A stretch of 6,442 nt of DNA from Limnochordia bacterium (GCA_007132255.1 SLOZ01000256.1:1-6442), one strand, 5' to 3'; counted from the stretch's first letter, positions 1 to 6,364 are shown. The notes: generated by a model not told the origin, from the sequence alone. Program-made: numbers and translations.

Positions 1-7
1 CATTCTT

Positions 8-39
8 ACCACCCTCCAGAGCTACTGGAGGGTGGTTTT
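8..39 (+). terminator. Strong hairpin at left edge, intrinsic terminator
   Basis: A perfect 12-bp stem is visible: ACCACCCTCCAG (8-19) pairs with CTGGAGGGTGGT (25-36) around the loop AGCTA. On the plus strand the stem runs directly into TTTT (36-39), the form of a Rho-independent terminator for a gene entering from the left. On the minus strand it lies 20 bp past the dehydrogenase stop codon, but there it is followed by AAGAATG rather than a U tract. I infer a terminator of a convergent gene just off the window, possibly shared by both directions because the stem is so stable. The U tract is short. Confidence 0.75.
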
Positions 40-56
40 CATGTTAGTCACCGGGC

Positions 57-998
57 TTAATAGCCAAGGTCCGGGGTTACTAGGTTTTTCAGAGCCTTCC
101 CTTCGCGAAACCGCTGCCAATTGTCGAAGAAAATCTGCAGCCCGCGTTCCACGTGGTAAGGCGTCTGACCGCTGTTATGCGGTGTTAAAACAACATTGTC
201 AAGTTCCCAAAGTCGGCTTTCAGTGGGCAGCGGTTCCACCGCCGTTACATCCAAAGCTGCCCCAGCGATGCACCCGGTCTCGAGCGCTTCGACTAAATCA
301 GGTTCAGGCATCAACGAACCGCGCCCTACGTTGACTACCACGGCGTGTTTTGGCAGCATTTGCAGCCGACGAAGAGGCAGCATGCCCGCTGTGGCCTCCG
401 TATGTGGCAGTGAGCAAACCAAAAAGTCCAGCTGCGGGAGTACGTTTTCCAGTTCCGTCCACGGGTACACGGCATCGACCCATTCATCCGCTTCTGAAGG
501 ACTTCGACGAATGGCAGTTAGCTGGCAGCCGAAGACCTTGAGGCGCTTGGCCGTTTCTCTTCCAATGTCTCCGTAACCTAGAAGGCCGACGCGGCTTCCG
601 TAGAGTTCGCCAAAGGAATACGGCCACTTCCACTGCCGCTGTTTTTGGGCATCTCGTGCCTTGTGCAGGCCGCGCGTGAACGAGATCATCATCCCGATGA
701 TCTGCTCGGCGATATTAGGTCCAAAGATTCCTGAACCATTGGTCAAGATCATTTCGGGATTGCCCCATGGCACCCCCAACACACCTTCCACCCCAGCATA
801 GGCGGTCTGCAGCCACTTCATCGATGATGCGTCCCTTAACAGCGCTGGTGGAACAAAACCCAATCCCACATGGGCGCTGGAAATCATCTCAGCTGCTTCG
901 TCTTTGCTGCGGCTGACCATCAAATTGGCGCCTGTTTCCGCAGCGATCCGATCCAACCACTGAGGCGTTAACTCATCCCAAACAACGAGTAGATTCAA
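57..998 (-). CDS. D-2-hydroxyacid dehydrogenase, probably NADP(H)-preferring
   Basis: A 313-aa cytosolic enzyme of the D-isomer-specific 2-hydroxyacid dehydrogenase family, which interconverts 2-ketoacids (such as glyoxylate, hydroxypyruvate or phenylpyruvate) and D-2-hydroxyacids. The split catalytic domain covers about residues 1-95 and 280-313, with the Rossmann domain between. Visible motifs are GYGDIG (141-146), the catalytic Arg226 in NVGRG, Glu255 in AVEP and His274 in TPHNSG, so the Arg/Glu/His set is complete. The end of the second Rossmann strand reads AIRRSP (Arg164, Arg165) with no acidic residue; in this family that usually means NADP(H), as in GhrA-like reductases. Length is normal. 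The TTG start is preferred because AGGAG sits 9 nt upstream. It is monocistronic between two hairpins. The substrate cannot be read from sequence; SerA is unlikely because no regulatory domain is present. Confidence 0.93.
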   Translation of the reverse strand: MNLLVVWDELTPQWLDRIAAETGANLMVSRSKDEAAEMISSAHVGLGFVPPALLRDASSMKWLQTAYAGVEGVLGVPWGNPEMILTNGSGIFGPNIAEQIIGMMISFTRGLHKARDAQKQRQWKWPYSFGELYGSRVGLLGYGDIGRETAKRLKVFGCQLTAIRRSPSEADEWVDAVYPWTELENVLPQLDFLVCSLPHTEATAGMLPLRRLQMLPKHAVVVNVGRGSLMPEPDLVEALETGCIAGAALDVTAVEPLPTESRLWELDNVVLTPHNSGQTPYHVERGLQIFFDNWQRFREGKALKNLVTPDLGY

Positions 999-1007
999 GT
1001 ACGGTCA

Positions 1008-1012
1008 CTCCT
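1008..1012 (-). promoter_or_regulatory. RBS of the dehydrogenase, supports TTG start
   Basis: On the minus strand AGGAG is followed by the 9-nt spacer TGACCGTAC and then TTG (998-996). No ATG or GTG in this frame lies at a suitable distance, so TTG is the likely start codon. Confidence 0.8.
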
Positions 1013-1067
1013 ATCCTTCTCGGGCATCTAAGGTCTGCGTTTTCTTCGATCAAGATTTAGTATTCTG

Positions 1068-1073
1068 TGTCAA
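1068..1073 (-). promoter_or_regulatory. Candidate -35 element upstream of the dehydrogenase
   Basis: The minus strand reads exactly TTGACA here, 70 bp before the start codon and after the upstream terminator, so a promoter is expected in this stretch. No good -10 hexamer lies 16-18 bp downstream (the bases there read near GATCGAAG). The assignment is therefore weak. A TACTAA-like stretch lies only 5 bp after the TTGACA, too close to be its partner. Confidence 0.3.
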
Positions 1074-1131
1074 ATCATTCGTGATTCAACGACGATTGCC
1101 TGCCTGTAATCGAAAAAAACAACAGAAATAC

Positions 1132-1161
1132 AAAACGTTGTGCGATGCCTTGCTCACAACG
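1132..1161 (-). terminator. Rho-independent terminator after the M48 peptidase gene
   Basis: In the minus-strand transcript CGTTGTG (1161-1155) pairs with CACAACG (1142-1136) around a 12-nt loop, extendable by one G-U pair. It is followed by TTTTGTATTT and, further on, a run of seven T. It begins 12 bp after the peptidase stop codon. Position and shape fit the end of the two-gene secreted-protein operon. Confidence 0.65.
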
Positions 1162-1172
1162 CAGGTCTTTGT

Positions 1173-2600
1173 CTACGGGAGCAGTATATTTGGACGCCGA
1201 ATTCGAAAGATCGTAGTATCGTCCGTTCCTTCCACCGTTACTTCGGGTCGCGAGCGAAAGTCTGGCTCAATAACTCGCGGCACTGGATAGGGCGGCTGAA
1301 CGGGTTGAAGGCTTGGAATAGAGACACCATGCCACTGATCACGGGATTCGCCAGTCCAACTGAGACCGTCTGGTTCCCAAACGATGATGTCGGGAACATG
1401 GTTGAGAACCGCAGCAGGAACATCTGTTCTTCCTTTGACATAGGCCAGTTGAATGCTGCTGCCTGTGGCGTCTGCCAGTACATAGGCTAAACGCGCGCCA
1501 GAGGATTCCCACGCCAGCGCAGTGACGGTCCCCTCGACTGGCAGGCGCCACGGATCACGCCCGCGGCCGTAGCGATCCAACAGCCAAATTCCCCGGCGGC
1601 CCGAATCATCCCTGCCGGCTACAGCCAAGTATTGGCCGTCCGGATTCCAATGGGCCGCCGATACGTCAGTGAGATGCTCCGCCCATGTTCTCGGCTGTTC
1701 CAGCTGTGCGTCCCAAATCTCCAGAGTCGCAGCTGAAGCGCTGTCGTCCAAACTTAACTGATAACGTCCTAACGGGTCCTGAACCAGCGTCATGCGAGCT
1801 TCCGGCGTTGTTCGCCAAGCTTCCCCTACCTTCGGTGTCCAATAGGATGCGGCTTGCTCCTGCAGACGGGCTTGCCGGGCCTCCTCGTCTGGATGGGAAC
1901 GGAACCAGGCCAGCGGCAGCTCCCCGGGCTCTAACTGCCGCAAAAAGTCCATGGCGTAGACTGGGCCCATCGGGTCAAAACCAGCCTCCACTGCCAAATC
2001 CATCCCCAAAGCATCCGCTTCAAACTCGGCCTCCCGGCTCCATCCCGATTGTGCCATCTCAACAACGACGGCTCCGGCCGTGCGTACCGCCTCATGATTA
2101 TACAAATCAAAAAAGATAAGACCGAGTTCGATCAGTAAGGTCAATCCCATTTGGCGGGCCAAAGCCTGAACACCATGTCGTTTTTCCACGTGCACTATTT
2201 CATGGCCGAGTATAGCCGCGACCGCTTGCGGATTGCTATCCATTAATTGAAGCAAACCTCGAGTCAAAAACACATAACCACCGGGCAGCGCAAAGGCGTT
2301 CACCACAGGTGTGTTGAGAATCGTCAATGTGTAGTTCACATCACGCCGCTCGGCCACTGCCACCAAACGTTGAAAGATTTCATCGACGACTAGGTGCTGC
2401 TCAAAGGGCAAGAAATACTCGCCGCCATACTGCTGGATTACCTGTTCGGCCGCTTGCTCGCCAATGCTCTGCTCAAAGGTATCGAGCTTGACTTGATCCT
2501 GTTCGGCAGCGATCACAGCCGGGTGGCTAACAACAACGAGCATACTGAAAACCAGTACCCAAAGATAATTTAGCCATTTGAAACGAGAAATGCTAATCAT
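1173..2600 (-). CDS. Exported M48 family zinc metallopeptidase with WD40/TolB-like C-terminal tail
   Basis: With the start chosen here the protein has 475 aa. Residues 1-32 form a Sec signal peptide (Arg6/Lys8, hydrophobic stretch, likely cut after VIAA), so it acts outside the membrane. The M48 domain follows (about 60-250): NAFALPGG near 101, the zinc site HEIVH (133-137), and EFEAD (192-196), whose first Glu is the expected third ligand. SHPDEEARQARL then places His236 where BepA-type peptidases have a regulatory fourth zinc ligand. The C-terminal 170 residues carry strand repeats resembling WD40/PD40 blades, with Trp318 (WNPDGQYLAVAG), Trp364 (WESSGARLAYV) and Trp408 (WEPDGLSWTG) spaced 44-46 residues apart. 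That is about three or four blades, too few for a normal closed propeller. The ATG start has GGAGG 10 nt upstream and overlaps the preceding gene by 8 bp; a longer start at 2675 would lie deep inside that gene and precede the signal peptide. The likely role is envelope protein turnover; the substrate is unknown. Confidence 0.9.
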   Translation of the reverse strand: MISISRFKWLNYLWVLVFSMLVVVSHPAVIAAEQDQVKLDTFEQSIGEQAAEQVIQQYGGEYFLPFEQHLVVDEIFQRLVAVAERRDVNYTLTILNTPVVNAFALPGGYVFLTRGLLQLMDSNPQAVAAILGHEIVHVEKRHGVQALARQMGLTLLIELGLIFFDLYNHEAVRTAGAVVVEMAQSGWSREAEFEADALGMDLAVEAGFDPMGPVYAMDFLRQLEPGELPLAWFRSHPDEEARQARLQEQAASYWTPKVGEAWRTTPEARMTLVQDPLGRYQLSLDDSASAATLEIWDAQLEQPRTWAEHLTDVSAAHWNPDGQYLAVAGRDDSGRRGIWLLDRYGRGRDPWRLPVEGTVTALAWESSGARLAYVLADATGSSIQLAYVKGRTDVPAAVLNHVPDIIVWEPDGLSWTGESRDQWHGVSIPSLQPVQPPYPVPRVIEPDFRSRPEVTVEGTDDTTIFRIRRPNILLP

Positions 2601-3132
2601 TCGGGATCCACCTCCAAGTGGCCAGAACGTCCTCAAGCATAGGGCCAAGGTGTTCCGCAGTTTCCGAAGCCACACTTACACTGACTAGGTGATCTCGATA
2701 CAACGTGATGACGCGGGTTTCGAACACTGGTTGACTAGCCGCTGTTTGGTAGCTGTACGACAACATAAGCCCGGCGAACCCGCCTACATCCAACTCCAGC
2801 GGTTGCTCACGGATGGCGAAATTGGCCAATCCCCAAGGAGAATCGTAGATGGCGACAATTCTATCCGCTGCTTCTTGGACATCTTTGTACTGGGCTTCCA
2901 CCACCTCAATGTACAGGGCCGCTGCACTATCCGTTGCGTGATATACCTGTAAGTTGGCCTCACTGCGCGCAACCTGCAGGATCCAACCGGAGGGCAAATG
3001 GAATGAAAACAGCCCAAAAGGTCCCGAAGTGGGCTGCACGCCAGCGCCGGCGGGACGTATAGGCAGTAGTACTAGAACCAAAATCCCAGCTAGGACCGTG
3101 GTCGTCCGCAGAAATGTCGGACACCATCGCAA
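2593..3132 (-). CDS. Small secreted protein, PsbP/DUF1795-like fold (function unknown)
   Basis: A 179-aa protein with a clear Sec signal peptide: basic N-terminus, hydrophobic core at about 13-24, likely cut after PAGA at residue 30. No lipobox Cys follows, so it is probably soluble outside the membrane. The mature part (about 150 aa) has the look of PsbP/Mog1-like proteins: FSFHLPSGW near 42-50, a strand ALYIEVVEA (72-80), an amphipathic helix with EAADRIVAIYD, then LSYSYQT, VITLYRDHLVSVSVAS and a terminal helix ending in VLATWRW. I recognise this only as fold-level similarity. It has no catalytic motif. The TTG start has AAAGGAG 9 nt upstream. It is the first gene of a two-gene unit and its stop overlaps the M48 start by 8 bp, implying translational coupling. 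It may be a partner, chaperone or substrate-binding helper of the peptidase, but that is inference from position. Confidence 0.8.
   Translation of the reverse strand: MRWCPTFLRTTTVLAGILVLVLLPIRPAGAGVQPTSGPFGLFSFHLPSGWILQVARSEANLQVYHATDSAAALYIEVVEAQYKDVQEAADRIVAIYDSPWGLANFAIREQPLELDVGGFAGLMLSYSYQTAASQPVFETRVITLYRDHLVSVSVASETAEHLGPMLEDVLATWRWIPND
2611..2615 (-). promoter_or_regulatory. RBS of the M48 gene, decides the start
   Basis: GGAGG on the minus strand is followed by a 10-nt spacer (TGGATCCCGA) and ATG at 2600-2598. It lies inside the end of the upstream gene. It supports the start that places the signal peptide at the N-terminus instead of a 25-residue extension. Confidence 0.85.
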
Positions 3133-3141
3133 GAGAGATAA

Positions 3142-3148
3142 CTCCTTT
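3142..3148 (-). promoter_or_regulatory. RBS of the small secreted protein gene, supports TTG start
   Basis: AAAGGAG on the minus strand is followed by a 9-nt spacer (TTATCTCTC) and TTG at 3132-3130. The TTG opens directly into the basic N-terminus of a signal peptide. An ATG at 3152 lies upstream of the AAAGGAG and is in another frame. Confidence 0.8.
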
Positions 3149-3190
3149 CCATACTGTCAAAACCGTTCATGTGTAACAGCAGCGAACTAA

Positions 3191-3206
3191 GACCACACGT
3201 CTGGTC
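3191..3206. promoter_or_regulatory. Near-palindrome upstream of the secreted-protein operon, possible operator
   Basis: GACCACACGTCTGGTC is a 16-bp inverted repeat: GACCA and TGGTC flank a central ACGT, and only the symmetric positions 6 and 11 mismatch. It lies 59 bp before the TTG start, in the only stretch that could hold the operon promoter. On the minus strand a weak TTAAAC and TAGTTC pair brackets it with about 17 bp spacing, but neither hexamer is good. It could be a transcription factor site or a short leader hairpin; no known regulator consensus is recognised. Confidence 0.35.
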
Positions 3207-3329
3207 GTTTAACAGAGCTTGTTGATATCGAATACTGCTTGGTTTACAGCCGGGTCATGCGTGGAGTCGTCAGCCTTTGGCGCTGCAACGGTGTTGGTAA
3301 CCTAACCCCATTGTTACACTCACTAAACC

Positions 3330-3363
3330 AAAAAAACCTCGACAAAAAGTTGGTTAATCGGTT
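3330..3363 (-). terminator. Weak U-rich terminator candidate after the radical SAM gene
   Basis: Just past the radical SAM stop codon the minus strand reads AACCGA, a 15-nt loop containing TTTTT, then TCGAGGTT running into seven consecutive T. The stem (AACC/GGTT plus GA/TC with a 2-nt bulge) is weak, but the T run and the position suit an intrinsic terminator for the arcA-radical SAM operon. An alternative AACCAA/TTGGTT pairing encloses the T runs and would not terminate well. Confidence 0.35.
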
Positions 3364-3372
3364 AAAGCTTCG

Positions 3373-5124
3373 TTAGTCGACCACGAAATTCCTGCTTGGC
3401 GCTAACGGCAAAACCTCAGCGGGGACTTGGAGATCGCGATAATGAAAGAGCACAATCTGTCCACCGACAGCCGAATCATCGACGTTTGCATCCGCAGTCT
3501 CAATGATCGCATGTGGCAGCCGCAAGCTGTGCAGACGTTTGCGAATTTGACGAGCACTCAAACCCTGAAACTGCGGAAATTTCTGATCAAGGGTAGAACT
3601 ATCCAACCACCGCTGGACCTCGTTTGAGGCATCTTCAAGTTCGAGCTCCACAGGCAGTGGCTGCGTTCGGTGGTTCACCCGAAAATCCACACCGAGACGA
3701 CCTTGGAGCTGCTTTTTCGGTACAAAGTCGGCATAGTCTAGGAGCAGAGGATACAGTTGTACCGAGCTGTGCCCTCGCAGGTGCAGACGATGCTGCCGCC
3801 ACCACCTCGCCAAGTGGCTGTAAAATCGGAATGGACTGCCGCCATTGGCTGCAATCAGCCAGGGCAACGAATACTGAAAGCGACCAGAATTGTAATACCG
3901 CTCCACAAGGTCCTCCACAACGTGGAGATGCTGCAGATCTTCGACATCAAGCCACGGCGAAGCAAGAATCTCGTACGGTGGGTGTTCTTGAAACACATAG
4001 CCTAGGTGCCCGGCCTCCTCACGGAGCTGCGAACCTCGCAGGAACTTGAGAAACCCTAGGTGGATTTTCGTTGGCTGCAGGTTATAGACGGCATCGAAGG
4101 AACGGCCAAACGTTTCGAGGGACTCGTGCGGCAGGCCGGCAATGAGATCCAGCATGACGCGGATGGGCGTCTTCCCTTGCCGAAGCGTTGTGACTGTCCT
4201 GTATAAACGTTGTAGATCACTTCTTCGTTGAACCCCAGTCAACGCTTGCTCGGACGTGGATTGGACGCCAATCTCCAGCTGAAAGCGATGGGGCGGTGCC
4301 TCCAAAAAAGCATCCACCAGTTCGTCTCGCAGGGCATCACCGGTGATCTCCAACTGAAAACGCGTCTTAGTGGCCTGCTTAGCCATCCAACGAACTAAGG
4401 TCAGTGCCCGTTCCGGGTGGGCATTGAAGGTGCGATCAACAAAACGGATCTGTTTGGGCTGCAAATTCAACAACCGCTCGAGATCCCGGAAGACACGTTC
4501 CAGCGGAACAAACCGAACAACCCCTGACAGCGATGATAGACAAAAACTGCAGCGGTATGGGCAGCCGCGGCTGGCCTCGTAATAGAGGACTTTACTCTCT
4601 AACTGATCCAGCGAACCGCCGTACGGCGACGCAAGCTGGCCCAAATCCATCTGGTACGGTTCAACACGGGCTCTGTCGTCAGTACCCTTATACACTACGC
4701 CCGGAACAGTATGAGCCCATTGCTCCGGAGCTTGGTCCGCTGCCAGTTTCGTCAACAACTGCCGCAGCGGTTCTTCACCTTCACCTCGTATAATAAAGTC
4801 TACGGCCGGTGAACGAATCAAATGTTCCTGGACATCATAGGATACTTCGGGTCCTCCCAAGACGATGGTGACAGCCGGGAGAACGCTCTTGATGTCCGAT
4901 ACAAGTTTTTGCACCATGTCCCAGTTCCAAATGTAACACGATATACCCAACACATCCGGCTTCGCGTCCACAATCTGTGAACGAATCAGCTGGAGCGGCT
5001 GGTTGATGTTAAACTCGGCAATTTCCGTGTTGGGAAACAAACCTTTGACATATTCGCGCAGATAGCGAACCGCCAAGTTCGAATGGATATATTTGGCATT
5101 AATGGAAACAAGCAATGTCTTCAA
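3373..5124 (-). CDS. B12-binding-domain radical SAM protein with DUF4080-like C-terminus
   Basis: A 583-aa cytosolic protein. Residues 1-125 form a cobalamin-binding-type flavodoxin-like domain, with VLGGPEVSYD (88-97) and IRGEGEEPL (112-120) typical of B12-radical SAM enzymes. The usual cobalamin lower-ligand motif DxHxxG is not intact: the matching stretch YIHSNL keeps only His14. The radical SAM barrel follows, with the [4Fe-4S] motif CPYRCSFC (Cys188, Cys192, Cys195), then FVDRTFNAH (228-236), LEIGVQS (283-289) and LDLIAGLPHE (325-334). The last 200 residues, rich in aromatic and basic residues, match my memory of DUF4080. The reaction is unknown; relatives include methylases, cyclases and ring-forming enzymes. 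The TTG start is 12 bp after the arcA stop, with its own GGAG, so the two genes are very likely co-transcribed. Length is normal for the family and no frame break is seen. Confidence 0.9.
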   Translation of the reverse strand: MKTLLVSINAKYIHSNLAVRYLREYVKGLFPNTEIAEFNINQPLQLIRSQIVDAKPDVLGISCYIWNWDMVQKLVSDIKSVLPAVTIVLGGPEVSYDVQEHLIRSPAVDFIIRGEGEEPLRQLLTKLAADQAPEQWAHTVPGVVYKGTDDRARVEPYQMDLGQLASPYGGSLDQLESKVLYYEASRGCPYRCSFCLSSLSGVVRFVPLERVFRDLERLLNLQPKQIRFVDRTFNAHPERALTLVRWMAKQATKTRFQLEITGDALRDELVDAFLEAPPHRFQLEIGVQSTSEQALTGVQRRSDLQRLYRTVTTLRQGKTPIRVMLDLIAGLPHESLETFGRSFDAVYNLQPTKIHLGFLKFLRGSQLREEAGHLGYVFQEHPPYEILASPWLDVEDLQHLHVVEDLVERYYNSGRFQYSLPWLIAANGGSPFRFYSHLARWWRQHRLHLRGHSSVQLYPLLLDYADFVPKKQLQGRLGVDFRVNHRTQPLPVELELEDASNEVQRWLDSSTLDQKFPQFQGLSARQIRKRLHSLRLPHAIIETADANVDDSAVGGQIVLFHYRDLQVPAEVLPLAPSRNFVVD

Positions 5125-5133
5125 AACGCGTCG

Positions 5134-5138
5134 CTCCT
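5134..5138 (-). promoter_or_regulatory. RBS of the radical SAM gene, overlapping the arcA stop
   Basis: The minus strand reads TAGGAG, in which the TAG is the arcA stop codon (5139-5137), so AGGAG shares two bases with it. A 9-nt spacer (CGACGCGTT) leads to the TTG start at 5124-5122. This arrangement suggests that ribosomes finishing arcA could help initiation here. Confidence 0.8.
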
Positions 5139-6351
5139 ACTCATAACGTCTACTTAAGGGCATACTCATACAGCGCGGCCCACCTCGCCCGCGTACGAGT
5201 TCGGAGCCTTCGATCTCGATGACCTCGACACCGTGTCGCTGCAAAACACGGTTGGTAGCCTGGTTACGATTATACACAATGACAACCCCAGGGGCTACAG
5301 TTAAACAATTCGTACTGTCACCCCATTGTTCGCGGGCAGCCGTAATCGGATCACCATCGCCGGAGTGAATGATCTCCACGTCAGGTAGTCCCAACGCTTC
5401 CGCCAAGGCTCGCCGCAGCGAATCCACCATCTCGGCTTTAACGCGCCCACCAGCGCCGCGAGTCAGCCGATAAACCTTCACTTGCTGGCTGATTCCGGGA
5501 TAGATTAAGAACTTATCGCGATCGACCATAGTAAATACCGTATCCAAGTGCATGAACGACCGGCGGGCTGGGATTTGGATGACCAAGATCGTGTCTAGAG
5601 CTTCCTGATCCACCAACAGCCTCTGGGCTGCCGTCTCGATGGCTTCCTCTGTGGTCCGTTCACTGAGGCCGATACAGATGGCGCGTTCGTCGAGAACGAG
5701 AACGTCGCCTCCCTCTAGACCTGTGGGCAGAGCCTCCTCGAACCAACGGCCCATACCCTGCTCCTGGAACAGTGGGTGATGCCGCTGAAGCATACCCAAA
5801 AAGATGGTTTCCCTTCGTCTGGCCAAGCTGAACATGGAGCTTACCAAAAGTTTGCTGCCGATCACGGCACCATGGTCCCGCGTGAAATAGGTACTGGGCA
5901 TCGGATCCAGGTAGAAAGGATAACTATCTGCTGTCAGGTCACTTAAGGTCCGATAGGTCTTAAACTGAGCGACATCCTTCTTAGCCAAGCCAGCTGTAAG
6001 CATGTTCAAGGTACTCTTATGCGGAAGCTGGAGCAGATAATCATGGACAGCCTTGCGCACATCCGCATGGAAGAGCCGCGTATATGCCAAGTGGGCCTGG
6101 ATGATCTGCTCTTTAACCGATGGAACCCGGAAAATATCCTCGAGGAGATCAAATAGATAATGCACTTGAGTGCCTCGGTGCCGCAGAACCTGAGCAAACC
6201 CGTCATGTTCTTCCTGGGCCCGTTTTAACCAGGGAATTTCATCGAACAGCAGATCTTCCAAATAGCGAGGCACAAGGTTCTCTAATTCATGACCGGGGCG
6301 ATGAAGCATCACACTCGTGAGTGGATGAATCTCCGACGTGACTTGCCACAC
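5137..6351 (-). CDS. arcA: Arginine deiminase
   Basis: Arginine deiminase hydrolyses free L-arginine to citrulline and ammonia, the first step of the arginine deiminase (ADI) pathway, in the cytosol. At 404 aa the length fits the family. The N-terminus has SVMLHRPGHELENL (13-26). The guanidino-binding and catalytic residues are all visible: Asp159 in FTRD, Glu213 and Asp216 in LEGGD, His268 and Asp270 in FMHLDT, and the nucleophile Cys394 in GGPRCMSMPLSR. AAREQWGDSTN and SELVRGRGG are also typical. FTRDHG replaces the common FTRDPF, a mild departure. The GTG start at 6351 has AGGAG 8 nt upstream; an upstream TTG at 6387 is poor because it would put the AGGAG and a -10-like sequence inside the gene. 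ArcB, ArcC and ArcD do not follow; a radical SAM gene does. A peptidyl-arginine or agmatine deiminase is excluded by the ArcA-type C-terminus. Confidence 0.96.
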   Translation of the reverse strand: MWQVTSEIHPLTSVMLHRPGHELENLVPRYLEDLLFDEIPWLKRAQEEHDGFAQVLRHRGTQVHYLFDLLEDIFRVPSVKEQIIQAHLAYTRLFHADVRKAVHDYLLQLPHKSTLNMLTAGLAKKDVAQFKTYRTLSDLTADSYPFYLDPMPSTYFTRDHGAVIGSKLLVSSMFSLARRRETIFLGMLQRHHPLFQEQGMGRWFEEALPTGLEGGDVLVLDERAICIGLSERTTEEAIETAAQRLLVDQEALDTILVIQIPARRSFMHLDTVFTMVDRDKFLIYPGISQQVKVYRLTRGAGGRVKAEMVDSLRRALAEALGLPDVEIIHSGDGDPITAAREQWGDSTNCLTVAPGVVIVYNRNQATNRVLQRHGVEVIEIEGSELVRGRGGPRCMSMPLSRRYE

Positions 6352-6359
6352 TGGGATCA

Positions 6360-6364
6360 CTCCT
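6360..6364 (-). promoter_or_regulatory. arcA: RBS of arcA, decides the GTG start
   Basis: AGGAG on the minus strand is followed by the 8-nt spacer TGATCCCA and GTG TGG (6351 onward). Another in-frame GTG (6360-6358) overlaps the AGGAG and cannot use it. Confidence 0.85.

Noticed and set aside
196..576. Plus-strand open frame of 126 codons inside the dehydrogenase gene
   Set aside because: The sequence is low complexity and Ser/Ala-rich, and it is complementary to conserved catalytic motifs on the minus strand.
1104..1118. Catabolite-response-element-like sequence CTGTAATCGAAAAAA
   Set aside because: It matches TG, AA and CG of the CcpA site but lacks the symmetric right half, and the A run explains much of the match.
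1136..1161. FNR/CRP-like TTGTGA...GCACAA
   Set aside because: The half-site spacing is 10 instead of 6, and the T-rich tail right after it fits a terminator stem better.
1685..2119. Plus-strand open frame of 144 codons inside the M48 gene
   Set aside because: It is antisense to a well-supported gene, its protein is Pro/Arg/Ser-rich with no domain, and no ribosome binding site precedes it.
2600..2675. 25-codon N-terminal extension of the M48 peptidase
   Set aside because: The extension lies inside the upstream gene, would place the signal peptide internally, and ignores the strong GGAGG before the ATG at 2600.
3155..3160. Consensus TTGACA just upstream of the small secreted protein gene
   Set aside because: It lies 6 nt before the ribosome binding site, so any -10 would fall at the start codon; no -10-like hexamer is present there.
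3624..4049. Plus-strand open frame of 141 codons inside the radical SAM gene
   Set aside because: The composition is that of a shadow frame, no motif is present, and the opposite strand codes a conserved protein throughout.
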